DNA of 64,000 bases, taken from contig OW568863.1 in NCBI GenBank assembly GCA_938743325.2, forward strand, positions 1,178,001-1,242,000, in the 5' to 3' direction. The stretch comes from Pycnococcus provasolii. Lineage: Eukaryota > Chlorophyta > Pseudoscourfieldiophyceae > Pseudoscourfieldiales > Pycnococcaceae. The translations under genes were made by a program, and so were the position numbers. Within the stretch, counting starts at the first letter, position 1. Every line of letters begins with the position of its first letter. A model generated the notes under the pieces. The model was given only the letters and a program-made list of their open reading frames with translations. It ran no database searches and was not told the origin of the DNA. Shown here piece after piece: positions 35,063 through 44,996 of the stretch.

Positions 35063-37156
35063 ATGGCGCCCGTACCGACGCCCGGCTCATCGTCCACGGC
35101 GTCCATGGCGTCCGCGGAGCCGGGCAAGCCGAGCCACCTCAAGCGACGCGAGGAACCGCTCATGGACAAACTCATGGCGGACAAGAGGCTCGTCTACGGC
35201 GGCCTCGCGTTCCTCGTCGTCCTTCTCGTCGGCTTTCTCGCCTCGGAGCACGCGGCGCTCCAAAAAGAGCGCGCGGCGATCGAGGTCGAGGTGACGGCCG
35301 GCAAGAACAAGGCGGACGACGAGGCGGTGGGAATCAACATCAACGACAGCCGCGACGACGAAGACTTCGCCGCGAAGGACACGAAGGCTTCAGGCGAGGT
35401 GACCATCGCAGGAGCGGGGGCGTCGCCGGAGGTGGCGGACGAATCCACGGCGGTCGACGGACCGAGCGCTTGCCGTGACAAGGATGACGAGTGCGCGGAG
35501 TGGGCCAAGGCGGGGGAGTGTGTTGCCAACCCGGGATACATGGTTGGCGACGAGCAGAACGAGGGTGTGTGCCGCCTTGCATGCGGCGTGTGCAAGCCCG
35601 ACGGCGCGGGGGCCGCGGGTGAGCCGGGAAAGCCGAGCGTGCCCGACGATGGCGGTGTTGGCGCGGGCAGCGACTCCGGCGCTGACGTGGAGGCGGCGGC
35701 GACCGACGGCCTCGGCGCCGCCGCGGCGCAGGCTGACGACGCATCGTCCAAGGGTGTCAAGGCAGCGGCGGAGTGCCGCGACCTCTCGCCCAACTGCGAG
35801 AGGTGGGCTCGCGCGGGCGAGTGCGCGAAGAATAATGACTACATGGTTGGCGGCGAAGGATACGAGGGTCAGTGCGTGCTAAGTTGCGGCGCATGCCCCG
35901 GCGCGGAGGGCCCCAAGGCTGTGTCCGAGGAGCCGGACCGCCCGCCGCGCATCGCGGACCACACGCTCAAGTGGCCGGCGAAACGAACGGATCAGGGCCA
36001 CATCTGCGTCGGGCTGACGACGTCCGCGTGCGTGCGCGGGCTGTTCAAGCCGGAGGTGCAGCGCCTAAAGGCAAACGACAGGTCAGTCGCAAGTGGCGCG
36101 GGCGGACCCACGGGGTGCAACGAGGCTTACGCGACGCTGCTAACGCGAGACGACCAGCTTCCCGGCGCGCTGGTGCTCATTTATTCCATCCGCAAGTTTG
36201 CCACCGTCGACCGTGACATCGTTGTGTTCGTCTCAATGGGCATCACGCAGTCGATCATCGCGCAGCTGCAGACAGCGTGCGTTGTCGTCAAGCGAGTGAC
36301 GGAGCCGTTCGATCCCACGACACATGTGGGATTCACAAAGCTAAGCATGTGGCTCGCGGTTGACTACGCAAAGCTCGTCTTCTTCGACCCCGACGCTTGG
36401 GTTCGCAAGGATCCCGGCGACATGTTCACGTTCGAGGCGCCTGCCGCAGTGAAGGCTCCGCCGCACCCGCGCGTTATCAACGAGGTTTACAACAGCGCCG
36501 CCATGGTTGTCGAGCCGTCGAGAAAGACCTTCTTCGACATGCTCGCAAAGGTGGGCATCATCGACAGCGTGGAGAGGATTGGCAACGCCACGGTGAACAC
36601 CGACAGACTATTCCTCACGGGCTACTTCGACCAGTGGACAACGATGAGCAGCGACTATATGGAGGTGCTCGGGGACACCGTCACAAAAATTGTGCCTGAG
36701 CTCACGAATCTGCGAATCCGCCACGTCATCAAGTCCATGCCCCCCTACACGCCGAACACCGTGCTCGACTTTGCCGTGTTGAACGCCGGTGGCGTTCACG
36801 TGGACACTTCCGTCAAGCCGTGGAGCCCAGGCTGGCGTATCCCGTGCAGTTGGGAGTGTCGATATCGCAAATACCAAAGCTTGTACGAGGCGGTGGTTGA
36901 GGAATGGTGGCTGCTCTACTACGACATGTGCAATGTGCCGCAGCCAACAGATCGAGGCATGTACAGCCTACTCGAGGTGCACGACCCCTTCGGGATGTTC
37001 AACAAAAAAGAATACGAATTCTGTCTCGATTACGACTGCACCGCCACGGGAGCCATTTCCACCGTTGGCGCTGGAGCGGCAGAGCTCGTCGAAAGGGCGA
37101 TGCCCAACACGCGCAAGGCGAAGAAGGCCAAGGGCCTGAGAAAGCTCGTGCTTTGA
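35063..37156 (+). CDS. GT8-family glycosyltransferase with two ShK domains, type II membrane protein
   Basis: 697 residues from an ATG in a CTCCATGG context. A short cytoplasmic, partly basic N-terminus is followed by a membrane anchor at about residues 43-61 (LVYGGLAFLVVLLVGFL). Then come two six-cysteine ShK modules, at about 137-177 and 238-278, each C...C-x2-W/R-x2-A/R-GEC...YMVG...C-x3-CG-x-C. From about 350 the GT8 catalytic domain starts with EAYATLLTRDDQLPGALVL, as in glycogenin/GUX-like enzymes. The D-x-D metal site is FFDPDAW at about residue 440, and NTDRLFLTGYF and FAVLNAGG follow as acceptor-side motifs. The architecture suggests a Golgi or endomembrane enzyme transferring sugar from a nucleotide-sugar donor. 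The donor is not predictable. Confidence 0.85.
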   Translation: MAPVPTPGSSSTASMASAEPGKPSHLKRREEPLMDKLMADKRLVYGGLAFLVVLLVGFLASEHAALQKERAAIEVEVTAGKNKADDEAVGININDSRDDEDFAAKDTKASGEVTIAGAGASPEVADESTAVDGPSACRDKDDECAEWAKAGECVANPGYMVGDEQNEGVCRLACGVCKPDGAGAAGEPGKPSVPDDGGVGAGSDSGADVEAAATDGLGAAAAQADDASSKGVKAAAECRDLSPNCERWARAGECAKNNDYMVGGEGYEGQCVLSCGACPGAEGPKAVSEEPDRPPRIADHTLKWPAKRTDQGHICVGLTTSACVRGLFKPEVQRLKANDRSVASGAGGPTGCNEAYATLLTRDDQLPGALVLIYSIRKFATVDRDIVVFVSMGITQSIIAQLQTACVVVKRVTEPFDPTTHVGFTKLSMWLAVDYAKLVFFDPDAWVRKDPGDMFTFEAPAAVKAPPHPRVINEVYNSAAMVVEPSRKTFFDMLAKVGIIDSVERIGNATVNTDRLFLTGYFDQWTTMSSDYMEVLGDTVTKIVPELTNLRIRHVIKSMPPYTPNTVLDFAVLNAGGVHVDTSVKPWSPGWRIPCSWECRYRKYQSLYEAVVEEWWLLYYDMCNVPQPTDRGMYSLLEVHDPFGMFNKKEYEFCLDYDCTATGAISTVGAGAAELVERAMPNTRKAKKAKGLRKLVL

Positions 37157-37414
37157 TTTTTTGATAACCAGAAGTGGCTTGATGGGCGATGAGCGCGGCG
37201 AAATTGCACGAAAACAAGCTAAGATCGCTCATTCAGTAATGGAACTTAAGTCACTTTGTCCAGCGGTCGTCCATTCACACCATTCACATTCCACCGTCCA
37301 GGAAAGATTTGTGATTCTTGAAAAAATTACTCACTTTTACATTTTACAGACGTCCTGTTCACAAGGGTGAAAGGTAGTAGTAGGTTGCATACTGTAGAGT
37401 TGCGGTTGTCGCCA

Positions 37415-40400
37415 TCATTTATTTCCACGCCGGCTCCTCTCAAGCCATTCATGCACTTCGCTTGCATGACGCTGGCTCATCCATGCATCCGTGCGAAGAG
37501 CGCGGAGAGAGCTGATGCTGGCGTAGAGGCACACATCTGCATGGTTGTCGCCATTGCTGCGTGCACTCGACGCCGCGACAACCAGAGCTGTGAGCGCGCT
37601 TTCAGCACCCAATTCTCCAATCACGAGAAGGAGAGCATCAGCACCAGTCATGTCGTCCGCCAAGAATCGAGACGCGTCATCTAGTGCGTCGGCCACTGAT
37701 CCGCCATCATCGCCATCGCCGCTAAGTGCAAGCGTGTATGCACGCGCGCCTGGAGCCGTGCATCTCCGCGTAATGTCTGCCACAAAGGTGTCGTCGGCAC
37801 AGCCACCTGACGCATCTACGATCAAAATCGCGCCGAATCGCACACAGTTGTCCACATAGCCACGTTGCGAGGCATTGGCGGAATATGTGATGCGACTTGC
37901 CCAAACGCCTGCACTCACACGATTGACCACGATCGAACTCCCCGACGCATCACTGCTGTCAGCTTGAGGCATAAGTGCAGGAATTGACGGCATGGTAGGT
38001 CGAGCGAGCGTCTCGCCTTTAATGCTTTGCGCGCTTGCAGCACTGAGCCAAACCTCACCGGCATCCGAATCCGTGCCGTACTCGGCACGAGCCACAGGAG
38101 CTGCGTGCGGAACGTCCGAGGCAATGCTTGCCGCAACCTCCGCGAGGATCCGAGCTGCATCATGCGGCAGTGGACGACGCTCTGCATCGCGCTCCAACAG
38201 GCGAAGTAGCGCTCGCTCGACTCTCGGGCGAATGGAATCCGGACATCGGCCGATCTGTTCAGCCGCATCGGGTGGAAGCAGGTCGACGCCCTCAGTCGTA
38301 ATGCGCCCGAAGAAAGCCGTGTAGTCCGCATCGGAAAATAAGTACAGACCAGTGAGCACCTCGTACACGAGACAACCTAGTGCCCAGACGTCCGCCTTGG
38401 GTCCTGCACCCACACGGCGTCTGCGATCGAATGTTGACGTAAGCTTGCGACGCAGAATCGCATTGTTTCCAATCGCAGTCGTCAGCATCTCTGGAGGGCG
38501 CACCACTTCCGTGCCGCGTGCGCGCATCGTAAGATACGTCGACTGCTCAAGGCTCGTGCCTCGCAGACCCTGCATCTGTGCTCCTGCTTGGCGCAAGACC
38601 TTCGCGTCGCCAAAATCCGTGAGAACGCAGTGAAACGGCAGGCGTGACTGGCCGTCCAGATGCGCTGCCGCTGGATGCCACAGCTCAGCATTTGACACGC
38701 CAGGCAGAGGTTCAATGAGCACATTATCCGACTTGAGATCGAAGTGCACGACGCCTTGCGCATGAACTGCCGCAACAGCCGCAGCGACAGAGGCTGCAGC
38801 CTCGAGGTACATAGGCAGAGGTGAATCTGTTGCATGAGAAGGAACGCCAAGCACGTGTGCTCGTCGCCACTGGCGTAGAGATGCGGGGTACGCCTTGAAG
38901 GCGAAGAAAAACCCTCCCTCGAGGCCAAAACCATAATCAAGCAGCTCGCACGTCACACGTCGACCCGAATCATCTCGGCAGTCGGCGAGCACGCTCAGCG
39001 CACAGAGCTCGGCATGAACCTCTGCTAGAGATGCCTCAGTGGTCTTCACCACCGTCGCTTCGCCAAACTTCGTGGGCAGTGCACCACGCAGCAGGATCGA
39101 ACGAGCACCGCGCGCGAGACGCAGCAGCGGCACTCCGAACGCGCCCGCGCCAACGACAGGTGCTTTTAAATCCTGCGCGCTCGACGGATGGCAGATAGTG
39201 GCAGTGATGCCACATGCATGACACAGTCGAAGCAGTCTCTCACCCGCCGAGCGAAGGGCGGCAGGCCAGTCCTGTACAAGGCTTTGGACGTCGCGCAGCA
39301 GCCGTAATCCAGCAGGGTCCCTGCGAAGACTTGCGGTGAGCACACGCGACACTTCTTCAAGTTCCAACTCTGCGCCATGAAGCATTTGCCATCCACTATG
39401 TTCGTCGAGCAACAACAGCAGGGTCAGCTCAACCAACGTAGCGCGCAATGCAGGGGTCGTGACTACAGTGTCGCCCTTCAAGACGCCGTTCACAGGTGCG
39501 AAGAATCCCTCGGGAAAGATATTGGCGGCATCTGCGATGGGACTTCGCACTTCACTCTGCGGTTGCGAATATACCGTGAATCGCGCGCTCGGCGTGTCCA
39601 TGATCCCATCTTTGGTCGCATCAAGTCCAAGCAAAAGCTTGGGAACCATTCCCACGGTGTTCGCAGGCGTGTGTGGCGTCGCCCAGCTCACAGGCGTTTT
39701 CGAGCGAGCTCGGTCGAGCGGAGTTGCTTCAACTGCGATTTCTTTCGAAGCGTCCACATCCTCAACCTCCGAATCAGCCGAGTCGTATTTCGGCGCCAGC
39801 TCGCTCTGCTCTTGAAGATTCCGATAATTGGCCACTTTTTCCTCCAATTCATCGGAACCCATGCTTTCTAAGCTTTCTAAGTGAAGCATGCCCTTCTTCT
39901 GCTTCGCCTCCTCCTCTGCCGCCTCGAGCGCCTCGAGCGCCTCCACGTCATCCTCGAGATCGCCCGTGAACTCGTACGCGCCGGGTGGACTCTTCTTCTG
40001 CTTCGCCTCCTCCTCTGCCGCCTCGAGAGCCTCGAGCGCCTCCACGTCATCCTCGAGATCGCCCGTGAACTCGTACGCGCCGGGTGGACTCTTCTTCTGC
40101 TTCGCCTCCTCCTCTGCCGCCTCGAGAGCCTCGAGCGCCTCCACGTCATCCTCGAGATCGCCCGTGAACTCGTACGCGCCGGGTGGACTCTTCTTCTGCT
40201 TCGCCTCCTCCTCTGCCGCCTCGAGAGCCTCGAGCGCCTCCACGTCATCCTCGAGATCGCCCGTAAATTCGATGACCCCCTTTGACACCGGAGCCGCGGA
40301 TGTGTCTTCAGCTGCCGATGGCTTCCCTTGCGATGGCAATATCGGCAGAGGGGGCGCTGTGGCACCCTGGTATGGAATTGGCGCCACTTCAAAGTAGTCC

Positions 40401-43400
40401 TGCGAATTGTACATCATCGCACCCGCGCTGACCGAGCTCAAGTCCAGGCCAAGTCCAAGGCCCTTCGCCTTACCAATGGGCGGTATCGTCTTACCAGCAT
40501 TAGCATTTCCCTTGGGTTTCGGCAAATCGGCAGGTGACGCCCTTGCTTTGACCTGCTTTTGCGACGTCTGTACTTTTTCCGAATGAGATTTGCTGTCGAT
40601 TGCATTCAGGAACAGACGTATTGCCTGAATTTGCCTCAAACGCTGTAGGGCGGAGCGCGATCGGCTGAGAAGAACATGTCTCAGTGCACTAAGGATGCGC
40701 TGGCATGTTTCAACGCGTTGTGCTCCGCTTCGCGCGAGTTCTCGTACAAATGCAACGAAAAGTGCCTGGACTGTATCACCGCCAATCGCGTCGACGAGAG
40801 ACGTCGCGGTCGCGTGCGCGAAGATGGCCTTAGCCAAGGACTCCGCGGCATTCTGGCACGTGGAAGGCACGGAATCTCCCGACGCAATGATAAGTCTCAT
40901 AACGATGCCGCCAGCTGGCTCTATGATCCCAAGGACACGCCGAATCGCCAATCGCAAAGCGCCAACCAATTCCGAGTCTCCACGCGCCGATGCAACCGAT
41001 CGGCTACTGGAGTTGCCCGGAAGCGGTGGGCGGCGACGTGATGGAAGCGCATACTCGTAGAATGCAACCACCGGCTGGGCTCGTGCAATCAGGGCAATGG
41101 ATGACTGAAGGTACGCCATGCATGCCGAAAGCAGCTCGGCGTCAGCTTCAGTGAGAGGCGCGCCTCGGCTCATAGGTCGGCCCTTTGCCTGATTCGCGTC
41201 CAGTGACAGCGCGGTTCCAGCGAGTGTTACCAATTTACGATGCACGAAGCGAAGCACTATGAAAGTGCGGCCACTCTTCGTTGCATTGAGGGGTCCAAGC
41301 ACCGCAGTAAGAAGAGATTTCAGCTCCGCTGCGCCAGCCGTCGCATTCGCATTTTCGTAGCTTGCAACAGCCGAAGCGGCACGAATCCAGGCAATAAGAG
41401 CTGCATGTCCTAATGGCGCCATGCGCGCTTGTCCACCGTTCTTTCGCGACGGCAAGCCCGTCGCAGCATGCTGCGACTTTGTGAGTGCACGCACAACACT
41501 AGGCATCCAGTCGTTGTGCGTGGCGGCTGCAAAATCGAGGCTGGCAATGTGTTCGATCCACGCAAGCAGCCCCGCAGCCTCTTGCGGGGCGTGTCCTGAC
41601 TTTCCCTGCTCGCGCGCAGCCATCACGGCTTCTAGGCATCTGGCGCTTACACGAAGGGCTGTGGCAGCCGCGGTTCCGGAGGCCTCGCCAATGGCGAGGT
41701 CTGCGCACTGCAGGAGAAGCTCGCTCTCCTCATTGTCAACGGTGGCTCGCGTAAAGCGCGCACAGTCCTTTGTACCAATCATTTGGGCGATGAGTGCCGC
41801 TCCTGGGCCCTCTGCGGAGGACGAGTGCCTCGGAGTCGCACCAACACGCCTGCCACGCGAGAGGATCGCAAGCATGAGATTCAGCACATCACGCCTTGTT
41901 GCAGACTGATCACGCTCAGCTTCACTTCTCCTCGCTGCGCCGGTGTCGAACACATTAGAGTTGGATGAACGCAGTGGAGGAATTGGTGGGATTGCATGGG
42001 CTAGTGCAGGGCCACCTGACCCCTGCTTTGCTCCAGTAGAGGATGACGCCGAGACCAGTGCCAAGTTGCGGTACGCGTCCGCGGGGATAACAGCAGGGAG
42101 TGAATGACTCATACTCGCTAGCCCGACGACGTCCGCCGCGATGAGATCGACGCCCAACCCACCGCAGATTGTCTCAAGGCTAAAGCGCTCAGACTCGCGC
42201 GACACGATTTGGCGACCAGAATGCGCACTCTTGAAGATTTCTGATCGATTCGTCGTGCGCGCCGTGTATTCTGACTCCATCGAGCGACGGCTGCATCGCG
42301 TTAGACCGCGCATCGTTGTAGAAAGAGCACCTGTTGCGCCGTCCCGCGTACGCGCAGAAGGCAGGCGAAGTCGCGGCACCGCTGGCATGCCTGAACCTGA
42401 TCGGCTCGATGCTTCCTGACTGTCCTCAGCAGGGGACATTGCCCTGAAGCTGCCTCGAAGCGGTGGCACGAGTGCGCGCATCGCCATTGGGGCCGGGATC
42501 GGCCGCTCGGGAGAGCTCATCTGACTCGAAATATCGGATCGTGCTGTATCGAAACGCGACGGGCTTGCGGTGACGGACGGAGCTTGATTGCTCGAATCAG
42601 CCTTCGGCGGGGCGGGCTGCTCAAGCTCCGCACCCTCAGGGATGGGGTCGATTCCACCCGAGTTTCTCTGAGAGGGCTGCTGGCCATCTGCACCGGCACT
42701 TTGCTGTGCACTCTGTTGACCGAGCATGTTCGTAGGGATGCCAAGCACTCCGTCGACAGCCTTGACATTGCCATCCGTGGTCCCGCCCGCTGGGCGTCCC
42801 GCAACGACGCCGCGCTTAATTGGCGTAACGTAGCTGTCCTCTGCCAGTGTTGTCGCATCGGGAGATGGCCCACCAACGAGAGCTACACTGCGGCTGAGCA
42901 AACTCGCGTACGCCAGAGCTAGCGCATCGGCACCCGCACGAACCTCGAGAGCGTCAAGACATGCCATGTCGCCCGCCAGAGCTTCGACGAGACGCACACG
43001 CGCAGCGAGGGGCGCACCCGCCGTGACGGCGGCGCGAAGTCCGTCTATAGCATAGGAGGCGGCGGAAACGGAGAGAACGGTCGGTGCAGCGGCAGCAGCG
43101 GCAGCCACGATGGCCCGTGCACGCGATACCAAATCATCGGGGACGCCTCGTTCGCCACTTGCCAGCGCCAGCAGCGACTGGAACACGCCGCGGGCGAGCC
43201 ATTCTGTCGCTATCGTGTCAGGCAGCTTCGGCAATTCCGCCTCCACGCCGCTGAGTGCGCGCGTAAGGCCCGCAGCTGCTGCGCCGGAGCGCAGTCCACG
43301 GGCAAGCTGGCGCACATTCTCGCGATCTTCGCGCGTCAGTGGCGCACCGAAACCACCAGCCGCGGCTACCGCCGCGTTGGCATTGGGACTGGATGATCCC

Positions 43401-44563
43401 CGCAGGATAGCGCACGCCTCAGCAAGCGTCTCAACTCGAGTGCTCTCCAGATTTCGGCTGGGCACGCCGCGCATCTCGAGGCGCATCTGCGTGCCAACCC
43501 AGTCGAGGTGCACAAAGCCAGCCTCCCCCGCGGCGGCGGGTGCGCTGTTGTCCTTGGAGACGACGATCACCACGGAACTCAGCCTTGCCATCGTGCAGAC
43601 AGCCACGCCACGCACATCCTCGGCGGCAGCGTACTTGCGTAGCGTGGACTCCGCGTCGTTGACGTCCACAGCGCCGCACGCATCTTTGAGGAATCCCTGA
43701 TGCCTTTCGACGTCGTGAAGGAGCTGCGCGACGCTGGGCACAAAGGTGCGAACAAGCGTGGAGGTCCACTCCATGTGTCTTTTTGACACGTGAATAGTCC
43801 ACTTAGGATCCACCGCGAGGTCATCCCACATGGAGTCGTCGTCGAGCAGACCGCGAGACGTGTCAACCTGTAGCGGCGGCGTGTGCAGTCGCGCCTTGGC
43901 CATGTGCGGTGCAAGGCTGACTGCGGCCGCGACGTCCCCGCACCTTGCAGCGACGTACAGTCGTCCCGCCCTACTCGCTCCGACTTTTTCGCAGCACAGC
44001 ATGGCAGGTGCGCGTGCGAGTGCAGCGTTCTGCAAGGCGGCGAGTGCGTTGGCAGGTGCGATGACTCCCACCACAGGCTCTCTTGCCGCATCGTCGTACT
44101 CGTCTCCGTCCGGCGTCGGCGCGTACGACTGCGCCGAGGATGCCGGCTGCCTGACGTTGGGCGCGAAGCACGCGCAGAACGCGTGCTCAAGTTTCGCGTG
44201 TACAATTCGCGCAAGGCGCCCGTCGTGTGCGAGTAGCACGCGCAGGTAGACGCCTCGTCGCACGACAGGCGTTGCCGCGACTCTCGCCGATTCCGCCTTG
44301 AGCGGCCCCCCGTCCAAGTCCACGGACGCCGGCGTGGCTAGAAGCACGCTCTTGCTGTAATTGGTTTGACCTGAACCCCTCACCATCGCGTTTGAGGTTT
44401 TGTTATCATGAACAGCATCCAGCACTGAAGGGCCATTGACATCAACTGAGCTGTACTCATCCTTGTACCTTGAGACGGAGACGGAGACGTTGGATGCGTC
44501 TTTACCGTTGCTGGCTGACAAACCACCAACATTCCCCACATTCAGGGGCAGCACGCGCGGCAT
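37415..44563 (-). CDS. Giant protein kinase, 2,382 aa, with internal acidic repeats and extra C-terminal domain
   Basis: A single open frame from the ATG at 44563. The N-terminal ~1,350 residues are Ala/Ser-rich with long helical stretches but no family I can name. A block of four near-identical 33-residue acidic repeats follows (DNA 39893-40270). The kinase domain occupies about residues 1840-2150: invariant-lysine candidate ATVVK, catalytic loop HFDLKSDN near 1938, DFGDAK near 1981, activation-end RPPE, and DVWALGCLVYEVLTG. All catalytic residues are present, so it should be active. HFDLKSDN resembles TKL/plant-type Ser/Thr kinases. After the kinase come ~170 residues with a Rossmann-like pattern (FGAILIVDASGG ... 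ALLLVIGELG), recalling a vWA-type fold. Confidence 0.8.
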   Translation of the reverse strand: MPRVLPLNVGNVGGLSASNGKDASNVSVSVSRYKDEYSSVDVNGPSVLDAVHDNKTSNAMVRGSGQTNYSKSVLLATPASVDLDGGPLKAESARVAATPVVRRGVYLRVLLAHDGRLARIVHAKLEHAFCACFAPNVRQPASSAQSYAPTPDGDEYDDAAREPVVGVIAPANALAALQNAALARAPAMLCCEKVGASRAGRLYVAARCGDVAAAVSLAPHMAKARLHTPPLQVDTSRGLLDDDSMWDDLAVDPKWTIHVSKRHMEWTSTLVRTFVPSVAQLLHDVERHQGFLKDACGAVDVNDAESTLRKYAAAEDVRGVAVCTMARLSSVVIVVSKDNSAPAAAGEAGFVHLDWVGTQMRLEMRGVPSRNLESTRVETLAEACAILRGSSSPNANAAVAAAGGFGAPLTREDRENVRQLARGLRSGAAAAGLTRALSGVEAELPKLPDTIATEWLARGVFQSLLALASGERGVPDDLVSRARAIVAAAAAAAPTVLSVSAASYAIDGLRAAVTAGAPLAARVRLVEALAGDMACLDALEVRAGADALALAYASLLSRSVALVGGPSPDATTLAEDSYVTPIKRGVVAGRPAGGTTDGNVKAVDGVLGIPTNMLGQQSAQQSAGADGQQPSQRNSGGIDPIPEGAELEQPAPPKADSSNQAPSVTASPSRFDTARSDISSQMSSPERPIPAPMAMRALVPPLRGSFRAMSPAEDSQEASSRSGSGMPAVPRLRLPSARTRDGATGALSTTMRGLTRCSRRSMESEYTARTTNRSEIFKSAHSGRQIVSRESERFSLETICGGLGVDLIAADVVGLASMSHSLPAVIPADAYRNLALVSASSSTGAKQGSGGPALAHAIPPIPPLRSSNSNVFDTGAARRSEAERDQSATRRDVLNLMLAILSRGRRVGATPRHSSSAEGPGAALIAQMIGTKDCARFTRATVDNEESELLLQCADLAIGEASGTAAATALRVSARCLEAVMAAREQGKSGHAPQEAAGLLAWIEHIASLDFAAATHNDWMPSVVRALTKSQHAATGLPSRKNGGQARMAPLGHAALIAWIRAASAVASYENANATAGAAELKSLLTAVLGPLNATKSGRTFIVLRFVHRKLVTLAGTALSLDANQAKGRPMSRGAPLTEADAELLSACMAYLQSSIALIARAQPVVAFYEYALPSRRRPPLPGNSSSRSVASARGDSELVGALRLAIRRVLGIIEPAGGIVMRLIIASGDSVPSTCQNAAESLAKAIFAHATATSLVDAIGGDTVQALFVAFVRELARSGAQRVETCQRILSALRHVLLSRSRSALQRLRQIQAIRLFLNAIDSKSHSEKVQTSQKQVKARASPADLPKPKGNANAGKTIPPIGKAKGLGLGLDLSSVSAGAMMYNSQDYFEVAPIPYQGATAPPLPILPSQGKPSAAEDTSAAPVSKGVIEFTGDLEDDVEALEALEAAEEEAKQKKSPPGAYEFTGDLEDDVEALEALEAAEEEAKQKKSPPGAYEFTGDLEDDVEALEALEAAEEEAKQKKSPPGAYEFTGDLEDDVEALEALEAAEEEAKQKKGMLHLESLESMGSDELEEKVANYRNLQEQSELAPKYDSADSEVEDVDASKEIAVEATPLDRARSKTPVSWATPHTPANTVGMVPKLLLGLDATKDGIMDTPSARFTVYSQPQSEVRSPIADAANIFPEGFFAPVNGVLKGDTVVTTPALRATLVELTLLLLLDEHSGWQMLHGAELELEEVSRVLTASLRRDPAGLRLLRDVQSLVQDWPAALRSAGERLLRLCHACGITATICHPSSAQDLKAPVVGAGAFGVPLLRLARGARSILLRGALPTKFGEATVVKTTEASLAEVHAELCALSVLADCRDDSGRRVTCELLDYGFGLEGGFFFAFKAYPASLRQWRRAHVLGVPSHATDSPLPMYLEAAASVAAAVAAVHAQGVVHFDLKSDNVLIEPLPGVSNAELWHPAAAHLDGQSRLPFHCVLTDFGDAKVLRQAGAQMQGLRGTSLEQSTYLTMRARGTEVVRPPEMLTTAIGNNAILRRKLTSTFDRRRRVGAGPKADVWALGCLVYEVLTGLYLFSDADYTAFFGRITTEGVDLLPPDAAEQIGRCPDSIRPRVERALLRLLERDAERRPLPHDAARILAEVAASIASDVPHAAPVARAEYGTDSDAGEVWLSAASAQSIKGETLARPTMPSIPALMPQADSSDASGSSIVVNRVSAGVWASRITYSANASQRGYVDNCVRFGAILIVDASGGCADDTFVADITRRCTAPGARAYTLALSGDGDDGGSVADALDDASRFLADDMTGADALLLVIGELGAESALTALVVAASSARSNGDNHADVCLYASISSLRALRTDAWMSQRHASEVHEWLERSRRGNK
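39893..40270 (-). repeat. Four 99-bp tandem repeats inside the kinase gene
   Basis: Period exactly 99 bp, encoding 33-residue units that contain EFTGDLEDDVEALEALEA and end KQKKSPPG. The units are almost identical at DNA level, with one G/C change (GAGCG versus GAGAG) and an altered edge at each end. In-frame expansion points to recent copy-number change. Confidence 0.95.
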
Positions 44564-44996
44564 TGACCGGGTGTGACTTGAAGGTGGATTTCAAAGCAAA
44601 GCAAAGCAAAAGCATGGGGGGGAGGGGATGTCGTCAAAGCAAAGCAGGCCTTCGGAATAAAAGGCTTTCCCCAAATGGGGGCAGGGGGGCCGAAAACCGG
44701 GGAGGAAGAACAGAGGCTGAAAAGGCCCACCAAATTAAAGGTTTTTAAGGGATTTCTTTGCAACGGATCTATAGACTACTTTTTAGTTTTTCCCAAATAG
44801 GTTCACCAAATAGTACTACTGTAGGATGGTAATCAAATAAGGAGGAAGGTTGGGTTAAAAACCTTTAAAGGTAGGCGCGGCCTGGCCTGCTTCTTCCCAC
44901 CTCCTCCGCGCGTTTTGATTCGCGCTCGCCCTTCACTCTAAGGTTAGTCTCGTCTCGCGATCCAACCCGTTCCGTTCGCCACTGTCAACGCCGGCC
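44564..44996. other. Divergent promoter spacer, kinase and PLA2-like genes
   Basis: No gene seen. AAGCA-type repeats near 44592-44612, A/T-rich blocks, TACTGTA at 44817-44823 and AAGGTTAG at 44940-44947. It lies between the two ATGs of head-to-head genes and probably contains both promoters. Confidence 0.55.

Noticed and set aside
39881-40397. Plus-strand repeat-containing frames
   Set aside because: Antisense readings of the 99-bp in-frame repeats of the minus-strand kinase gene.
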